The translations under genes and the position numbers were made by a program. Below are positions 33,801 through 42,750 of a DNA stretch of 56,982 bases, piece after piece. Within the stretch, counting starts at the first letter, position 1; each line of letters begins with the position of its first letter. The notes below the pieces were generated by a model, which worked only from the letters and a program-made list of their open reading frames with translations, was not told the origin of the DNA and made no database searches. Origin of the DNA: GCA-002727735 sp036159515 (GTDB taxonomy: Bacteria > Bacteroidota > Bacteroidia > Flavobacteriales_D > Parvicellaceae); assembly GCA_036159515.1 (NCBI GenBank), contig JAYYEV010000042.1, positions 1-56,982 of the forward strand. Reading direction: 5' to 3'.

Positions 33801-36800
33801 CATTGATTATTTGGATCAGTGCTTTTAGGATTTCTAATTCCTATCATGATGGTTCTTACCCCTTGCAAATTTGGATTTCCTTTTACAGCAATATTGGAAG
33901 AAGAATTATCTGGATCTCTCTTCACGTATTTCTCAAATTGACTGATATTTGCAAAATTTCTTTGTTCTTTGAGGTCTTTTAATGCTTGTAAATTAATCAC
34001 CATATTATTTTCTTCTGGCCATACAGAATAATCATTGTTATTATACCATGGTGAAATTTTAAGTGGCATTTCATATTCGTAATAATTAGAAACAAAATCT
34101 GTTCCCAACCGTACAAATACCGTTACTTCATTGTCATTTGTTGGAGCGGTACCTGGATTGGTTTCCCCATGAACAAACATTTGAATTTTATTGTAATTTC
34201 TAACATCTAGATTCACGTTTCTATATATGGCTTTAGAATCTCCATCTTTGAGCCCACACACATCTAATACTAAGCTTTGCTCATTTACTTGATTACCTAT
34301 AAATTGGGTATTTTGTTGTCTAATAATGTTGGGGGGAAGTACGTAATTAATGGGTTGCCTTCCCCCATTTTCTTCAATACTTACGGCACTAATATTAAAT
34401 TGTGTAGTTTGTTCCTCGTCTTGAATATATTCTCCATCTGCTAATAATGAACCCAAATACCTTCTCCATTCACCCCTTATTAATTCTAACCTGGCAAATC
34501 TCAGAGTAACTTCTTCAGACCAATTATGCATAAACATTCTTATAAATCGAATCGATCTAAAATCTTGTATATCATTAATCCTTTTTGAAAATTCTGCTAC
34601 AGGTACTCTAAATTGGTACCACTTGATGCTTTTGCCATTGGGTAAGGAGCTTGACGGTGGTTCGTAAATATCAGTTATATAGTTTTTTCCTATTTGCATG
34701 TTATTCGGATCCAACTCTATTTTATATTGAAAATAACTTTCAGTCTCACTTAAATTGTTGTCGAGGTTAATGTCTTCTATATTAGGTAAAGTTGAAGCCG
34801 AAGTAGGGTATCTATCTGCATTCATCGTATCAGACATTTCCGATGTAGGAGAATTTCCATCTGGGCTATTATAATTTTTATATCTATCAATGATATTAGT
34901 TTGAGAAGTATATTCATCGTCCCTGTAATATGAATAATTATCGGATGATGGATCAGCTAAAATTTGTTGCAAAGCCAACGGGTCTGTGATGTAATTTTGA
35001 GCACCTGAAATAAAATCATTAAAATAATTCCGTTCCTTTTCGTCAGATAAACCATCAAAACCTACGTCTTGATGTTCTCTGGAGGCCAAATTATTATCAA
35101 ATGCATTTACAATGGCCTGCGTGTTAGGGACCACACCCCACTCTGTATATTCTAACGCATTTGTATTAGCTGCAAAATTTCCGTCTGGAGGTAATCCGTT
35201 TTCAAACGATTTTCTTCCATCTCTTAGCAAATCCTCTGAAACATTTCCCAAATTAATATAAAAATCACCCCCTGTTGTGTTATTAGCATCTTCGTTAAAG
35301 GGGTCCATCATCCAAAATTGGATAAACTCAATATTAGCCGCTTCAAAATCATTGGTAGTTAATGTTCTCATGATACCACCCCATCTTGATTGAGGATTAT
35401 ATAATTTCCCTGACGTGGGATCAACACCTGAACTATAATTAGAAGGATTTAAGTCAAAATTATAAGGCCCTCTTTCATTAGGAAAATAGGAAATATCAAA
35501 TACAGGAATATTTGGTAATTGCCCTGGTGGAAGATTGACATTAGGAAAAACTTCATTTACTAAAATTTGTCTCATTGTATGTTTATTAATAATCGAATCA
35601 TCAATGTTTACCACATTATTAAATCCTCTGGAATAAAAAATGGACGGATCAACCACATACCAAGACATTTTGGCCCTGTTCTTTCCATAATTCAGATCGT
35701 TGTAAAGACTTGCTTCTGGAAATAAATCTGGTTGTCCTTGTGGTAGAGAAGATAAAACCCAGTTGTTAAACGTTCTTATATCAATGGCACTTTGGCTTCC
35801 TTCAAAATCATCGATATATGAAGCTCCATTATCGCCAGCTACGTCAATTGCTTTATTATGACCAGGTATCAAGCCAGCTATTTCTCCCGAGAAATTAATT
35901 TGGGATTTTTCTTTTGTCTCAATAAATGGAAGTAGGTCAACCATTTTTGTTAAAAAAGGAACCTCTTTCTTAAACGCTCCATCTAAGCCCACCATGGTAT
36001 TGGCTATAGGCTCATCACCAGCATTTACCTTTTGAGTTAACGGTCGTTCTTTAAGTCTCATAATCGTTCCTCCAATGTGGGCATCCTTATTGATTTTATA
36101 ATCCAAGTGGGTACCTACCATGGTTTTCATTTGAACACTAAATAGAGAGTTACTCTCCAGTGAAATTTTAATGGGTGTTCCCGAACTAAGAATACCATCA
36201 TCTAAAATTCTAACTCTTCCTAAATTGTAATCTACCGTATATTGAATTCCTTCTGTCAAAATTTGACCTCCTGCGGTAACCACTACAGATCCTTCAGGAA
36301 TATTCATGGCATTTAATGAAATTTCAGAGGTGACTGAGGACTGATAAACTCCTTTAATTTTGAAACGATTGAGCTCTGGGATTTGTTGTGCCGCAATTTT
36401 AGTACTATCATACAACTGTTGGTAAACTACACTCTCTCTTACATTTTGTGGAATTCCTTGATCTGCCATTTTCCGATCAAGTGTTTTACCAAATGGTTCA
36501 ATGGTAGAGAAATACAATCTTCCATTTCTTGGATTTATTGTACCCCCATTTGGAATCCTACCTTGATTCTCTGTTATGGCAATAAAATCGAATATCCCAT
36601 CTGCATAAACTTGTTGTTGCTGATTGAGTCTATCAAGGTCTAAAAGTTGGATCAACAATTTGTCATCTACGCCCGTTTTAGGAATATAGTTTATATCAAT
36701 TGAGGTCGAAGGATTGTTATACCAAATATCCAATCTAAAATTGGTTGGATCAACCTGGTAAGCGCCCAAAGAATACACATTTTTCATCATGATATCCCAT

Positions 36801-38299
36801 AACTTCTTTTTTGGATTTCTCACGGTTGATTTTAACATTTTTAAATAAAGAGCGCTTTGCCCAGCAACACCATCTGTTGATAGTTCGCCTACTTGGTACG
36901 TTTTCCCCTGGTATGTGTATTGATAAGCTACCCCTAGCACTTCGTCATTATTTAGGGATTGATTGAGCGATATGAATCCTAGCACTGCATTATATGAATA
37001 TTCATTATTAGATAACATACGTGCGTTTTCTACTTTTTCAAATTCAATACCTTGTTCCATGTTATAATTTGTTCCTGTAAGTGCATTACTTGAGTTTACA
37101 TAATTTCTTACATTTTGATCTCCATTGATGCTTGGATATAGATTATTGTGCGCATTATCCGGTAAACTATAACCTCCTGAAACCCATATTGGATTATGTA
37201 ATTGATTAGACTTCGGCTCTCCTAGATCGGACAAACAAATGATATTACGGGTATTGTTTATGGTGTTGTTTCTATTGGTGACCCACACTTCAATACGCTG
37301 TATCTGGACTCCAGACGTGATAAGAGGAAGTGATTTCATGGAGTTATCATAAGAATCCCTGAAATAGTAACTTAAAAAAAAGTGTCTATTCTCTTCATAA
37401 TTATCCGCATTTATTTCAAATTCGTTTTGCTGAGCACCACCTGCAATCTCAATTTCCTTTTTTTGACCTTTTTGTTGGGATAAAACAGTTGTAGCTGTTA
37501 ATCGTCCGAACTTCAATTCAGATTTTACACCAAATAAACTCTGACTACCAGAAATCAATGTGCTATTTAGCGGAAGAGATACGTTTCCTGCCTCAAGCTT
37601 TTGTAAAATATCGTCTTCTTTACCGGAATAATCTAAATTCAATTGGTTTTCAAAGTCGAATGTGGCTTCAGTATTATAGTTGAATCCCAAATCCATTAAA
37701 TCTCCAATTTTTCCTGTTAAAGCCATTTGAATTTTTTGGTCAAAATCAAAAGTGGTTATTCTTCTTTGTTGTTCGGGTAAAACAGGATTATCTGTTCTTG
37801 AAGAATTAAAACCAAAACTTAATTCAGCTGATCCTTGAGGTCTAATTTCTACAAAATCACTACCAAACAATTTTTGTGGTTTAGGCTTATTCAACTGAAT
37901 GTCTTCTTCTTGCTTTACGTATTTGTAGTCAGACATTTCATCTAGGTTTTTTTTCCAAAAGCTACTCATGCTCTGCTGGTGTTGCAGGTCCAAATAATTG
38001 TCAAGGGACATCTGACTTGATGGTCTAAAAAATGAAGAATCTTCAAATAAGGAATTGAAAATATATTGTCCGGTATTGGGATCGTAGTTTACATTATTGT
38101 TGATATTTAACGGTAAGTCAAAATCAATTAACCCTTGTGAAAAATTAGTGGGATCCAACGGGTCTGAAATGGGGAAAAGAAGATCAATTTCAGGCGAGTC
38201 GATTGACACCACATGGCTTTTTAAAAGATAATGGAATTTAGCCTCCACACTTCCAAAAACACTAAATCCAAGTATTATTAAGACTAATTTTTTTAGCAA
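30893..38299 (-). CDS. sprA: T9SS outer-membrane translocon protein SprA
   Basis: SprA (Sov in Porphyromonas) is the very large beta barrel that forms the outer-membrane channel of the type 9 secretion system, needed for protein secretion and gliding. At 2468 residues the protein is the expected size (about 2400). It has a signal-like N-terminus (residues 1-20), repeated aromatic beta strands over the whole length, and typical SprA passages such as GNVSLPLNSTLISGSQSLFG, DVAGDNGASYIDDFEGSQS and VWVNELRLSDFNENGGWA. It ends in the barrel strand GGFALRFQLR. Two Lys/Glu-rich low-complexity inserts occur near residues 1645-1690 and 1965-1996. The start lies 11 bases from the ruvA stop. Confidence 0.95.
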   Translation of the reverse strand: MLKKLVLIILGFSVFGSVEAKFHYLLKSHVVSIDSPEIDLLFPISDPLDPTNFSQGLIDFDLPLNINNNVNYDPNTGQYIFNSLFEDSSFFRPSSQMSLDNYLDLQHQQSMSSFWKKNLDEMSDYKYVKQEEDIQLNKPKPQKLFGSDFVEIRPQGSAELSFGFNSSRTDNPVLPEQQRRITTFDFDQKIQMALTGKIGDLMDLGFNYNTEATFDFENQLNLDYSGKEDDILQKLEAGNVSLPLNSTLISGSQSLFGVKSELKFGRLTATTVLSQQKGQKKEIEIAGGAQQNEFEINADNYEENRHFFLSYYFRDSYDNSMKSLPLITSGVQIQRIEVWVTNRNNTINNTRNIICLSDLGEPKSNQLHNPIWVSGGYSLPDNAHNNLYPSINGDQNVRNYVNSSNALTGTNYNMEQGIEFEKVENARMLSNNEYSYNAVLGFISLNQSLNNDEVLGVAYQYTYQGKTYQVGELSTDGVAGQSALYLKMLKSTVRNPKKKLWDIMMKNVYSLGAYQVDPTNFRLDIWYNNPSTSIDINYIPKTGVDDKLLIQLLDLDRLNQQQQVYADGIFDFIAITENQGRIPNGGTINPRNGRLYFSTIEPFGKTLDRKMADQGIPQNVRESVVYQQLYDSTKIAAQQIPELNRFKIKGVYQSSVTSEISLNAMNIPEGSVVVTAGGQILTEGIQYTVDYNLGRVRILDDGILSSGTPIKISLESNSLFSVQMKTMVGTHLDYKINKDAHIGGTIMRLKERPLTQKVNAGDEPIANTMVGLDGAFKKEVPFLTKMVDLLPFIETKEKSQINFSGEIAGLIPGHNKAIDVAGDNGASYIDDFEGSQSAIDIRTFNNWVLSSLPQGQPDLFPEASLYNDLNYGKNRAKMSWYVVDPSIFYSRGFNNVVNIDDSIINKHTMRQILVNEVFPNVNLPPGQLPNIPVFDISYFPNERGPYNFDLNPSNYSSGVDPTSGKLYNPQSRWGGIMRTLTTNDFEAANIEFIQFWMMDPFNEDANNTTGGDFYINLGNVSEDLLRDGRKSFENGLPPDGNFAANTNALEYTEWGVVPNTQAIVNAFDNNLASREHQDVGFDGLSDEKERNYFNDFISGAQNYITDPLALQQILADPSSDNYSYYRDDEYTSQTNIIDRYKNYNSPDGNSPTSEMSDTMNADRYPTSASTLPNIEDINLDNNLSETESYFQYKIELDPNNMQIGKNYITDIYEPPSSSLPNGKSIKWYQFRVPVAEFSKRINDIQDFRSIRFIRMFMHNWSEEVTLRFARLELIRGEWRRYLGSLLADGEYIQDEEQTTQFNISAVSIEENGGRQPINYVLPPNIIRQQNTQFIGNQVNEQSLVLDVCGLKDGDSKAIYRNVNLDVRNYNKIQMFVHGETNPGTAPTNDNEVTVFVRLGTDFVSNYYEYEMPLKISPWYNNNDYSVWPEENNMVINLQALKDLKEQRNFANISQFEKYVKRDPDNSSSNIAVKGNPNLQGVRTIMIGIRNPKSTDPNNQWLPDDGQDKCVEVWVNELRLSDFNENGGWATVGRMNGNFADLADFAISGNYSTPGFGSMEKRVAERQQEFMYGFDASSTIKLDKFFGDQSGVNLPMYVGYSRNVIKPLYDPLSPDLIFKQESTETEDQWRERLYNGIDLTERKSINFTNVKINKKKKKIPKQKGKKEVQNETEEKSGENKMETKPSNKKPKAKIPMPWDVSNFSLNYSFTEFSHRDINTRQDIQRNYLGSINYQYSPNIKPLEPFKKVNFIRKSKWLRLLRDFNFYYLPKQIAIRNNVNRTYNIFSTRYNFPGGENFEVPQYGKQFNWDRNYDFKYDLTKSLKFDLQATNSAFVQETPGRIDYGIFGYEDDFDQNLVNRSLKNLGENMSYNHTSNVSYTWPLKKFPLTDWITLTTRYTANFDWTRAPLALDNDTLSVGNIVQNSRVVAWSGKLNFTSLYNKVPYLKRVNKKYGNARISRSRSNVSAGGKKTVKKENEEEKEGDKKGKKKKKGDSPVMKVVDQFARVLMSVKSINGSFNTNDGIMLPGYGNQTNMLGLADDWLSPGLAFIAGGYQERDLMGTKTRMNFAHHAYDNGWLVDTSNYNYISTQYTANHTENMNFKASIKPINSLRIDLSAERNLMENRSSNLGLDDFDQFALLNNQFNGSFSTSIITWRTAFKADKLNDTTLSNQIWENLLNYRQNVSELVALANPNSPQTLESTGYYSGYDSTQQDVIIGAFLCAYRGETPNINNINPLSQRIPLPNWRITFDGLTKIKAVKKHIKKLSFSHAYRSNFTLGNYTTNLSGNWDSEGNAIETDIAGNYISQKQILTMNIMEQFAPLLGVDLTLKNNMSVKFEMKKDRNVSLSLANNQITEIKGSEWKFGTGYTWKKLKLPFKLAGNPIEPSDLRMRLDVAVRDNKTITRKIVENQNLPTAGQRAVTIQFSGDYNLTKQLMLRLYFDRRVNTPFISTSFPTANTNGGFALRFQLR

Positions 38300-38310
38300 T
38301 GTAAATTACA

Positions 38311-38892
38311 TTAAACCGCCTTAAGGGTCTTTTTAATCAATTCTTCTACACTAGCTACTTCTTCGTTTGATAAAATTTCATCAATGGCTTTATTAGCTTT
38401 TTTCTTGTCTATCCCTAAAACGACTAATGCAGATAACGCTTCATTTTTTAAGGTATTGTCTTGAGAAGATAAAATATCGTTTATTGATTCAATTTTTTCT
38501 AATTTTCCTTTTAAATCAACTATGATTCGTTGAGCTGATTTAAGTCCAATTCCCTTAATACTTTTAAAGGCTTCCACATTGCTTTGATCAACAGCTAATA
38601 CCACATCGTCGGGCTTCATAGAAGAAAGAATCATTAAAGCGGTATTGGCTCCAACCCCAGAAACATTAATTAGTTCTTTAAACATGGTTCTTTCCTTTTC
38701 TTCAGCAAAACCAAATAATAAATGAGCATCTTCTCTAACAATGAGATGACTAAACAACCTCAATTTACCTTTAGACGGAAGATTTTCAAAAGTATTGAGT
38801 GAAATATGTAATAAATATCCAATGCCATTTACATCAATAATAACCTGATTTGGCAATTTTGACTCTAGTATACCTTCTATGTGTGCAATCAT
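38311..38892 (-). CDS. ruvA: Holliday junction DNA helicase subunit RuvA
   Basis: RuvA binds four-way DNA junctions and, with RuvB, drives branch migration in recombination and repair. The N-terminal OB fold starts MIAHIEGILESKLPNQVIIDVNG. The two helix-hairpin-helix segments are LINVSGVGANTALMILS and FKSIKGIGLKSAQRIIVDLKGK, and the C-terminal RuvB-binding domain includes ALVVLGIDKKKANKAIDEIL. The ATG at 38892 is chosen (193 residues), which leaves one base after the maeB stop. The frame to 38913 would add seven unrelated residues. The partner ruvB lies at the right end of the window. Confidence 0.94.
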   Translation of the reverse strand: MIAHIEGILESKLPNQVIIDVNGIGYLLHISLNTFENLPSKGKLRLFSHLIVREDAHLLFGFAEEKERTMFKELINVSGVGANTALMILSSMKPDDVVLAVDQSNVEAFKSIKGIGLKSAQRIIVDLKGKLEKIESINDILSSQDNTLKNEALSALVVLGIDKKKANKAIDEILSNEEVASVEELIKKTLKAV

Positions 38893-38893
38893 T

Positions 38894-41164
38894 TTATTTT
38901 CTATTTTGAACATCGATTACACCAAGTGTAATCATGTTTAATATTTCTCTTACAGACGACCCTATTTGAAGTACATGAACTGGTCTCTTCATCCCCAGTA
39001 ACACAGGTCCAATGGCTTCAAACTGACTCATTTCTTTAACAAGTTTATACGCTATATTTCCAGAACTCAAATTTGGAAATATCAATGTATTTGCCTTACC
39101 ATCTGCAAGCGCGGAAAAAGGAAAAAAATCACTTACTAATTCTTTATTAACAGCAAAATTAGCCTGAACTTCTCCATCTACCACCAGGTCGGGATGATGC
39201 TTATGCAAATAGGTAACCGCTTCTCTCATTTTTACAGCATCTTCTCCCTCGTTGGACCCAAAATTGGAATAACTAAGCATCGCAATTCTAGGTGTAATTT
39301 TATACTCCTTGACAGTTCTGGCAACAAGGAGTGTTATATCCACAATTTCCTCTACCGTTGGATTAATATTTATTGTAGTATCGGCAAAAAATATAGGGCC
39401 ATCTTTGCTGATAAGAATATACATTCCCGCAATTTTATTAATCCCTTCTTCTACCCCTATAACTTGTAATGCAGGTCTAATGGTTTCTTTGTAACTTCTT
39501 GTAATACCTGAAATCATAACATCAGCCATTCCCGTTTCAACCATAGCTGAAGCATAATAATTTCGTTCTCTCATCATTTTTTTAGCTTCATAAAAAGTGA
39601 GTCCCCTCCTCTTTCTTTTTTCATGTAAAATTTGAGCAAATTTTTCTCTTTGCTTTATGGTTTTATCACTTCTTGGGTCAATGATTGTACAGTTTGGTAA
39701 ATCGAGATTATATTCTTCAATAATTTCATTAATTTTTATCTCTCTACCTAAAAGTATAGGTTTGGCTATACCTTCTTCTAAAGCCATTTCTGCCGCTTTG
39801 AGCACTTTGTAGGTGTCTGCTTCAGCAAAGACCACTTTTTTTGGATTCCTTTTAGCTTTGGCTGTAAGGTTTCTAACGAATTTATTATCTAAGCCTAAAC
39901 GCTCCATTAATTGAAGCTCATATTTTTTCCAATCCTTAATGGGAGATTTAGCTACTCCGGAGTTAATCGCTGCCTTGGCTACAGCAGGCGCAACCCAGTA
40001 AATAAGTCTCGGATCGAGTGGCTTGGGAATAATTTGAGTTCTCCCAAATGAAATACTTTTGGCATCATAGGCCTCATTTACCACATCCGGAACTTGCTCT
40101 TTAGCTAAAGCTGCTATAGCTCTAACCGCAGCTAATTTCATTTCTTCATTAATTGCCGTGGCTCTAACGTCTAATGCCCCTCTGAAAATATAGGGAAATC
40201 CCAGTACATTATTAACCTGATTAGGGTGATCTGATCTCCCTGTGGCCATAATTAAATCATCTCTTGTACTCATGGCTTCTTCATATGGAATTTCAGGGTC
40301 TGGATTTGCTAGGGCAAAAACAATAGGATCTTTAGCCATGCTTTTTATCATCTTTTTATTAAGAATCCCACCTCTTGAAAGTCCTAGAAATACATCAGCA
40401 TTTACCATTGCTTCTTCCAAAGTAAAATTAGATGACTTCTGAATAAAAAACTTCTTATTCTCATCCAAATCAAGACGATCTTCGTGAATTAGGCCTTTAG
40501 AATCAAATACATAAATATTTTCTTTTTTGACACCCAGAGAAATATATAATTTCATGCAGGACTGTGCTGATGCTCCAGCTCCACTTACGACTAATTTTAT
40601 TTCATTTATTTTTTTTTCAGCAATTTCTAAGGCATTTAATAATGCAGCAGAAGAAATGATGGCTGTACCATGTTGGTCATCATGCATAATGGGGATGGAC
40701 AGCTCTCTTTTAAGTCTTTCCTCAATTTCAAACGCTTCAGGAGCCTTTATGTCTTCCAGATTAATCCCACCAAAAGTCGGGGATATCGCTTTTACCGTAT
40801 TTACAAATCGATCTATATCGGTTTCATTTATTTCAATATCAAAGACATCGATATCGGCGAAAATTTTAAAAAGTAGACCCTTACCTTCCATAACAGGCTT
40901 GGATGCTTCTGGACCAATGTCACCTAAACCTAACACTGCTGTTCCGTTTGAGATTACGGCAACCAAATTACCTTTACTCGTGTATTTATACACATCGTCA
41001 ACAGACTGATCAATTGCTATACACGGCTCAGCAACTCCTGGTGAATAAGCTAGAGAAAGGTCTCTTTGTGAATTGTATGGCTTTGAAGGGATTACCTCAA
41101 TCTTACCTTTTCTACCTGAACTGTGATAGTCTAACGCTTCTTTTTTGAAGATATTTTTGGACAT
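38894..41164 (-). CDS. maeB: NADP-dependent malic enzyme with phosphotransacetylase-like domain
   Basis: MaeB decarboxylates malate to pyruvate and makes NADPH. The malic enzyme part (about residues 1-415) shows SLAYSPGVAEPC, GDIGPEASKPVMEGKG, the metal-binding MHDDQHGTAII and the nucleotide-binding VVSGAGASAQSCMKL. The C-terminal part (about 430-756) is a phosphotransacetylase-like domain (VVFAEADTYKVLKAAE, DGEVQANFAVN), which in this family is regulatory, with acetyl-CoA as effector. The length of 756 residues is normal for the fused form. It heads the maeB-ruvA-sprA-gcvH run; the ATG at 41164 begins an 88-base space shared with the sirtuin gene. Confidence 0.95.
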   Translation of the reverse strand: MSKNIFKKEALDYHSSGRKGKIEVIPSKPYNSQRDLSLAYSPGVAEPCIAIDQSVDDVYKYTSKGNLVAVISNGTAVLGLGDIGPEASKPVMEGKGLLFKIFADIDVFDIEINETDIDRFVNTVKAISPTFGGINLEDIKAPEAFEIEERLKRELSIPIMHDDQHGTAIISSAALLNALEIAEKKINEIKLVVSGAGASAQSCMKLYISLGVKKENIYVFDSKGLIHEDRLDLDENKKFFIQKSSNFTLEEAMVNADVFLGLSRGGILNKKMIKSMAKDPIVFALANPDPEIPYEEAMSTRDDLIMATGRSDHPNQVNNVLGFPYIFRGALDVRATAINEEMKLAAVRAIAALAKEQVPDVVNEAYDAKSISFGRTQIIPKPLDPRLIYWVAPAVAKAAINSGVAKSPIKDWKKYELQLMERLGLDNKFVRNLTAKAKRNPKKVVFAEADTYKVLKAAEMALEEGIAKPILLGREIKINEIIEEYNLDLPNCTIIDPRSDKTIKQREKFAQILHEKRKRRGLTFYEAKKMMRERNYYASAMVETGMADVMISGITRSYKETIRPALQVIGVEEGINKIAGMYILISKDGPIFFADTTININPTVEEIVDITLLVARTVKEYKITPRIAMLSYSNFGSNEGEDAVKMREAVTYLHKHHPDLVVDGEVQANFAVNKELVSDFFPFSALADGKANTLIFPNLSSGNIAYKLVKEMSQFEAIGPVLLGMKRPVHVLQIGSSVREILNMITLGVIDVQNRK

Positions 41165-41252
41165 AAATCTATATTGAAAAGCTAAGTTAATGAACTGATA
41201 CTAAATTGATAGATAATGTCCTCAATATTTACATTATGTGTATCTTTAATTA

Positions 41253-41927
41253 ATGCAAAATCTTGTTGTTTTTTCTGGAGCAGGAATGAGTGCTGAAAGT
41301 GGATTGTCCACCTTTAGAGATGGAAATGGCTTATGGGATAAATACCCCATTGAAGAAGTGGCAACACCAGAAGCATGGCGTAAAAACAAAGAAAAAGTAC
41401 TTCATTTCTATAAGATGAGAATGGATAATTGTTTAAAAGCCAAGCCAAATTTAGCTCATCAAATCATATTTGAATTTGAAGAAAAATACAACGTTCAAAT
41501 AGTTACACAGAACATTGACAATCTTCATGAAAGAGCAGGCAGTTCAAATGTATTACATCTGCACGGAGAAATAATGAAGGTACGCAGTTGTGGTACTGGA
41601 TTAACCTATCCAATCAAGGGTAATACATATCCAAGCATAGGGGATTATTGCCCCGAGGGCCATCAACTAAGACCGGACGTAGTGTGGTTTGGCGAAGACG
41701 TACCTAACTTGTTAAAAGGAGCAGAAATAATAAAAAATGCAGATATACTCATCATAATAGGCACATCTTTGCAAGTATATCCTGCTGCAACTCTTGTTCA
41801 TTACACTAAGGAGATGTGCACTGTGTATATTATCGATCCCAATACTATTCCCAAATTAGATTCACATATCCATCTTAAAATGAATGCATCAGAAGGGCTT
41901 AGGAAATTGAAAGATCAATTAATGTAG
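41253..41927 (+). CDS. cobB: NAD-dependent protein deacylase (sirtuin)
   Basis: This sirtuin removes acyl groups from Lys residues with NAD as cosubstrate. The motifs are FSGAGMSAESGLSTFRDGNGLW, the catalytic-His region TQNIDNLHERAG followed by LHLHGEI, and IIIGTSLQVYPAA. The zinc-binding module is reduced: only two Cys residues remain between the catalytic His and QLRPDVVWFGE, so the structural zinc is probably lost, as I believe is common in Bacteroidota homologues. The length of 224 residues is normal for bacterial CobB. The gene converges with and overlaps the next minus-strand gene by 9 bases. Confidence 0.9.
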   Translation: MQNLVVFSGAGMSAESGLSTFRDGNGLWDKYPIEEVATPEAWRKNKEKVLHFYKMRMDNCLKAKPNLAHQIIFEFEEKYNVQIVTQNIDNLHERAGSSNVLHLHGEIMKVRSCGTGLTYPIKGNTYPSIGDYCPEGHQLRPDVVWFGEDVPNLLKGAEIIKNADILIIIGTSLQVYPAATLVHYTKEMCTVYIIDPNTIPKLDSHIHLKMNASEGLRKLKDQLM

Positions 41928-42623
41928 TACTATAATTTTTTTGGTTTCTATTAATTCACCATTGGAAATGATGTTGATTATGTAATTCCCATTAGACAAA
42001 TGGCTTACATCAAATGTATTGTTTCCATTTAAAATAATTTTGGAATCTACTGTTTCTCCATTTTTATTTAACACGTTTAAATCCAATTTGGATCCAAGTA
42101 TGTTCTTTACATTTAACGTTACTGCAGAAGGGTTTGGATAAATACGGGTGATGTTTTTGTAGGTATCTTCCATTCCAACAGTACAAGTAATATTTACATC
42201 TACTGAGTCTATGGGCTGGTCATTCACGTCTAGTACGTAATACCTGATTTCTGCAGTTCCTGCACCATTTAAAAAGCTAATAGTAGGTTTCATGACCGAT
42301 GAATCCCCTGGCATTAGCACAGTTGATGCTGGGGAAGTCCAATCACTCCCAAAACATGGATAACACAAATTATTATCGCAAAATTGATCTGAAAACGTAA
42401 CAGACGAATTCAAAACGATTCTTCTAAATTTAACTTCCTCATTAGTTGTCCCTGTGTTTTCACAATGCATATACACATCAAAAGAACCAACATCTTTTAA
42501 AATATTAATAGTGGAGCTATTGTATGAAGTACCTGGATCTTCATCCCAATAAATTGATATTTGAGCATGAGAATAGCCAAACAATAAAACACTTAGGATA
42601 GATGTTAAAATAAAATTTTTCAT
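41919..42623 (-). CDS. Secreted protein with T9SS C-terminal sorting domain
   Basis: This 234-residue protein has a signal peptide (MKNFILTSILSVLLFGYSHAQ) and a C-terminal type A sorting domain, recognised by RIYPNPSAVTLNVKN and the final LSNGNYIINIISNGELIETKKIIV. It should be exported through SprA and anchored at, or released from, the cell surface. The central part (about residues 25-155) is a beta-rich domain with Cys residues in MHCENTG, QFCDNNLCYPCFGSD and NITCTVG, probably disulfide-bonded; I do not recognise its family. The ATG at 42623 is chosen because it starts the signal peptide. Confidence 0.75.
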   Translation of the reverse strand: MKNFILTSILSVLLFGYSHAQISIYWDEDPGTSYNSSTINILKDVGSFDVYMHCENTGTTNEEVKFRRIVLNSSVTFSDQFCDNNLCYPCFGSDWTSPASTVLMPGDSSVMKPTISFLNGAGTAEIRYYVLDVNDQPIDSVDVNITCTVGMEDTYKNITRIYPNPSAVTLNVKNILGSKLDLNVLNKNGETVDSKIILNGNNTFDVSHLSNGNYIINIISNGELIETKKIIVLH

Positions 42624-42638
42624 GAATAAACTTTTGTA

Positions 42639-42646
42639 CAAATATA
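42639..42646 (-). promoter_or_regulatory. Putative -7 element for the T9SS cargo gene
   Basis: The minus strand reads TATATTTG, a full match to TAnnTTTG, 15 bases upstream of the ATG at 42623. No TTG is visible at the usual distance upstream. Confidence 0.4.
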
Positions 42647-42711
42647 GAGTAATAATTTGCTAATTGTTCCTAAAAAATTTTTACAAAATCCTCAAAATCG
42701 ACAATTTAGAT

Positions 42712-42719
42712 TAAATTTG
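42712..42719 (+). promoter_or_regulatory. Putative -7 element for the secreted thioredoxin-like gene
   Basis: TAAATTTG matches TAnnTTTG and lies 31 bases before the ATG at 42751. The TTG half of the promoter is not evident, so the call is tentative. Confidence 0.4.
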
Positions 42720-42750
42720 AGATACTTTAAATATTACTTAATAAAAAAAC

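Noticed and set aside
40527..41009. Plus-strand open frame of 160 codons opposite maeB
   Set aside because: maeB is a clear full-length enzyme on the other strand. The composition of this frame is that of an antisense shadow.
41165..41252. TATCTTTA at 41241 as a promoter for the sirtuin gene
   Set aside because: It lacks the final G of the -7 box, no TTG lies at the right distance, and it is too near the start codon.
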